A stretch of DNA of 64,000 nucleotides. Source: Alkalimarinus sediminis (GTDB lineage Bacteria; Pseudomonadota; Gammaproteobacteria; Pseudomonadales; Oleiphilaceae). Location of the stretch: contig NZ_CP101527.1 of the NCBI RefSeq assembly GCF_026427595.1, forward strand, positions 3,715,001 through 3,779,000, read 5' to 3'. This document shows, piece after piece, positions 62,031 through 64,000 of this stretch. How positions within the stretch are numbered: position 1 is the first letter of the stretch; each line of letters begins with the position of its first letter. Position numbers and translations under genes: made by a program. Below the pieces are notes generated by a model. It was given only the letters and a program-made list of their open reading frames with translations, had not been told where the DNA came from and searched no databases.

Positions 62031-63145
62031 CGAGCACATCTACGTTTATATCGATAACAAGACCTAATAGGTTTTTTCTCATTATCGCAACACTTACGGC
62101 ACTATCGTTTTCTCCATGGCTGCACGCTACCGATGCGCCCAATGAACAACCAGGTCAACAATCCAGGAATAAAAAAGAGTCCCCTTGGCTTTTCACCCCC
62201 ACATTAAGTAGTGACCCCAAGTTAGGCACCTCCGTTGGGGCCTTAGCAGCGTACATACACTCGTTTGATAGCGATTCCCCTGCCTCAATGTTTGGTATAA
62301 CCGGTAGTTATAGTTCAACTGACTCGACCGTCGGTGGTGCCTTTACTCGCACCTACTTTGACCAAGATACTCAGCGCCTCATCGCGTTTATTGGCGGCGG
62401 CAATATTAAAAATGACTACACTGACTTCCTTGGAACAGGACTACCTGCCACGACCACTGACGACCTCAGCATCTTTGCCGTTAAATATCTACATCAAATT
62501 AAAGGCGACTGGTTTGCAGGCATTCAAGCAGCCAATACAAACTACACACTCTCAGGTGATGATGATTTTAGCCAAGCCATACTGGATAAAGTAGGCTTAG
62601 TTGGATTTGACTCTGTTGGGGTAGGTCTCGCTGCGCAATTTGATAACCGAGACAATCAAAACTCACCCTCCTCGGGGCACTCTATAGAATTTAATAATCT
62701 TGCCTATCGCGACACCTTTGGTGGCGAAGCCGATTTCGACACCTATAACTTTCACCTCAAGTCTTTTATGGCCCATGGTGAGCAGAACGTTCTTGCGCTA
62801 AGGGTATCAGGAAGATGGACGTCAGACGCACCATCAAGCGGATACTCGTCGGTCGACCTTAGAGGTTATGTACGAGGGCAATACCTTGCCCCTCATATGA
62901 CGGTCATTGAAGTTGAAGAGCGCTACGCACTTTATAAACGCTGGACAGCAACCATGTTCACCGGGGTCGCCTGTCTTTATGGGGGTAAAGCAGACTGCAC
63001 AGATAGCAGTGACTTATACCCGTCTGCAGGAGCGGGCGTTTCTTACACCATCAAGCCTGAAGAAAAAATGGTCGTGAGCTTTGATTTAGCCTATGGTAAA
63101 GCAGATAACTATGGCTTCTACATGCGATTTGGAAATGCATTTTGA
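62027..63145 (+). CDS. BamA/TamA-like outer-membrane surface-antigen protein
   Basis: 372 residues with a signal peptide (FFLIIATLTALSFSPWLHA) and a barrel similar to the D15/Omp85 C-terminal part without POTRA domains: SSDPKLGTSVGALAAYIH, FDNRDNQNSPSSGHSIEFNN, LRGYVRGQY, VEVEERYALYKRW and the end GFYMRFGNAF with a terminal Phe. Starts at TTG 62027, coupled to the methyltransferase. Could be a phospholipase-like or solitary Omp85-family protein; function unknown. Confidence 0.82.
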   Translation: MTSTSTFISITRPNRFFLIIATLTALSFSPWLHATDAPNEQPGQQSRNKKESPWLFTPTLSSDPKLGTSVGALAAYIHSFDSDSPASMFGITGSYSSTDSTVGGAFTRTYFDQDTQRLIAFIGGGNIKNDYTDFLGTGLPATTTDDLSIFAVKYLHQIKGDWFAGIQAANTNYTLSGDDDFSQAILDKVGLVGFDSVGVGLAAQFDNRDNQNSPSSGHSIEFNNLAYRDTFGGEADFDTYNFHLKSFMAHGEQNVLALRVSGRWTSDAPSSGYSSVDLRGYVRGQYLAPHMTVIEVEERYALYKRWTATMFTGVACLYGGKADCTDSSDLYPSAGAGVSYTIKPEEKMVVSFDLAYGKADNYGFYMRFGNAF

Positions 63146-63166
63146 CAAACTCATACAAGAGAAAAC

Positions 63167-63271
63167 ATGGCAACCACTTGTAAACGATGCAGGCTAATTA
63201 GAAGTATCGTTCTAATTGGTATAATGATCACAATTTTAATCATGACGAACCTGGACAAATTCGGAAGCTAG
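63167..63271 (+). CDS. Candidate 34-aa small membrane protein with CxxC
   Basis: ATG 63167 opens a 34-residue frame: a CKRC motif, then one strongly hydrophobic segment (LIRSIVLIGIMITILIM) and a short polar tail NLDKFGS. The ribosome site is weak (AAGAGA, 5-10 nt upstream). The CxxC followed by a single membrane helix is a pattern seen in real small membrane proteins. It sits in the 155-bp gap between two envelope genes. Confidence 0.5.
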   Translation: MATTCKRCRLIRSIVLIGIMITILIMTNLDKFGS

Positions 63272-63300
63272 AAACCAGCGTCAATCAAAAGGAGAGTAAC

Positions 63301-63975
63301 TTGAAAGTCACACTAAAGCAGGTCAATTTAATACTGTTGTTGTCTTTGAGCCTGATAATCTCAGGCTGCGGAAACAAACTACAAATTGAAACCGAGTACA
63401 GTAAAGCCACTCACTTTAACGAGTTCAAATACTATCGCTGGCATACAGGGCCTAAACCTCAAAACTCAAAACAGGCACAAGCCCAGACGGATCAACAAAA
63501 AGAAAAACAGGAAAAAGAGAGTGAAATTGATGACCTGTTAGATGCCAATATACGCTTTATGATTGAGCAGCAACTGGCTAAAAAAGGTCTTATTAAACGA
63601 GAAGAAGGGGTTGTCGACTTCTTGGTTAACTATCAAATTTCTGCCAAAAATCAGGTCGATGTTGAGACTCAGAAGGTATATGACGGCTATTCAACCACTT
63701 ACCAGTCTGTTGGTGGTTCGGGCTACGGCTATGCAGGCAGTTACTATCGCGGTATAGCCGTGACTATGGATGTTCAACCGGTAAACGAAACAATGGTTGA
63801 ACGTTATGTGCAAGGCTCCATGACGATAGACTTTATCGAGCCCGATCACAACAAGCTTATTTGGAGGGCTACCGGTGATAAGCGCCTACCTTACGATCAC
63901 CCTGAGCCAAAAGAACGGGATGCACTAATCAACAATGTGATTGGTAAACTACTTGCGAAATTTCCGCCTAAATAA
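63301..63975 (+). CDS. DUF4136 family lipoprotein
   Basis: 224 residues from TTG 63301 with GGAGAG 4 nt upstream. Lipobox ISGC (LLSLSLIISGCGNK). The DUF4136 pattern is clear: TEYSKATHFNEFKYYRWH, VDFLVNYQISAKNQ and GSMTIDFIEPDHNKLIWRATGD. A charged Q/K/E-rich insert (about 60-80) separates the first strand from the rest. Outer- or inner-membrane-anchored; function unknown. Confidence 0.87.
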   Translation: MKVTLKQVNLILLLSLSLIISGCGNKLQIETEYSKATHFNEFKYYRWHTGPKPQNSKQAQAQTDQQKEKQEKESEIDDLLDANIRFMIEQQLAKKGLIKREEGVVDFLVNYQISAKNQVDVETQKVYDGYSTTYQSVGGSGYGYAGSYYRGIAVTMDVQPVNETMVERYVQGSMTIDFIEPDHNKLIWRATGDKRLPYDHPEPKERDALINNVIGKLLAKFPPK

Positions 63976-63996
63976 CTTACAAGGAGAATTTAATTT

Positions 63997-64000
63997 ATGA
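63997..64000 (+). CDS. Start of a further gene (cut by the window end)
   Basis: AAGGAG at 63981-63986 is followed 10 nt later by ATG 63997. Only one codon is visible, so nothing can be said of the product. Confidence 0.4.

Overview
The window looks like chromosome of a marine gammaproteobacterium, probably of the Oceanospirillales/Pseudomonadales type. The pointers are Rep near a cytochrome c5, a proteobacterial GshA and Tex, Bat/MoxR genes, an AlkB-type hydroxylase, a FadL porin, an MCE lipid transporter and moderate GC content. A hydrocarbon- or lipid-using, Oleiphilus- or Marinobacter-like organism would fit, but this is inference; no rRNA is present to settle it.

Layout. 1-8.6 kb is core: gshA, tex, a receiver-GGDEF-EAL protein and rep. 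8.6-9.4 kb is a REP-associated tyrosine transposase (RAYT) between two identical 96-bp palindromic repeats. 9.4-13 kb holds a CrtI/RetSat-like oxidoreductase divergent from a PadR regulator with two dyad operators, then cytochrome c5, a small membrane protein and tRNA-Arg(TCG). 13.0-26.85 kb is an accessory region bounded by a 969-bp direct duplication of the 3' end of a transporter gene. It carries three copies (one truncated) of a second tyrosine-transposase element, gene stumps cut at element ends (VOC protein, BrnQ, cold-shock protein), a PhoA phosphatase divergent from a secreted beta-helix protein, YnfA, and an alkane/xylene-type hydroxylase with its ferredoxin reductase under a divergent AraC-type regulator.

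26.9-38.1 kb is one long minus-strand convoy: MoxR, DUF58, DUF4381, BatA, BatB/C, BatD, an octahaem cytochrome with HEAT/TPR repeats, and a symporter fused to a periplasmic binding domain. A sulfatase, a nucleotide-pyrophosphatase-like phosphatase, an esterase and a diguanylate cyclase lie upstream. 44-53 kb holds a binding protein, sdaA, a ParD-like/zeta toxin-antitoxin pair whose toxin lacks a normal start codon, an alpha/beta hydrolase lipoprotein, a DUF4124/peptidase-MA protein and a glutamate-synthase-like protein. 54.2-59.6 kb is a six-gene minus-strand unit joining a FadL-type porin to an MCE (Mla/Pqi-like) transporter. 59.8-64 kb holds an AlkD-like protein and a plus-strand run of membrane, methyltransferase, outer-membrane and DUF4136 genes.

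How it may work together: the FadL-MCE unit could bring hydrophobic compounds in, and AlkB with its reductase could oxidise them. The Bat-cytochrome-symporter convoy suggests an envelope assembly machine coupled to periplasmic electron transfer. The strongest candidates for undescribed biology are that convoy, the FadL-MCE operon, and the repeat-bounded, potentially excisable region carrying the hydroxylase module.
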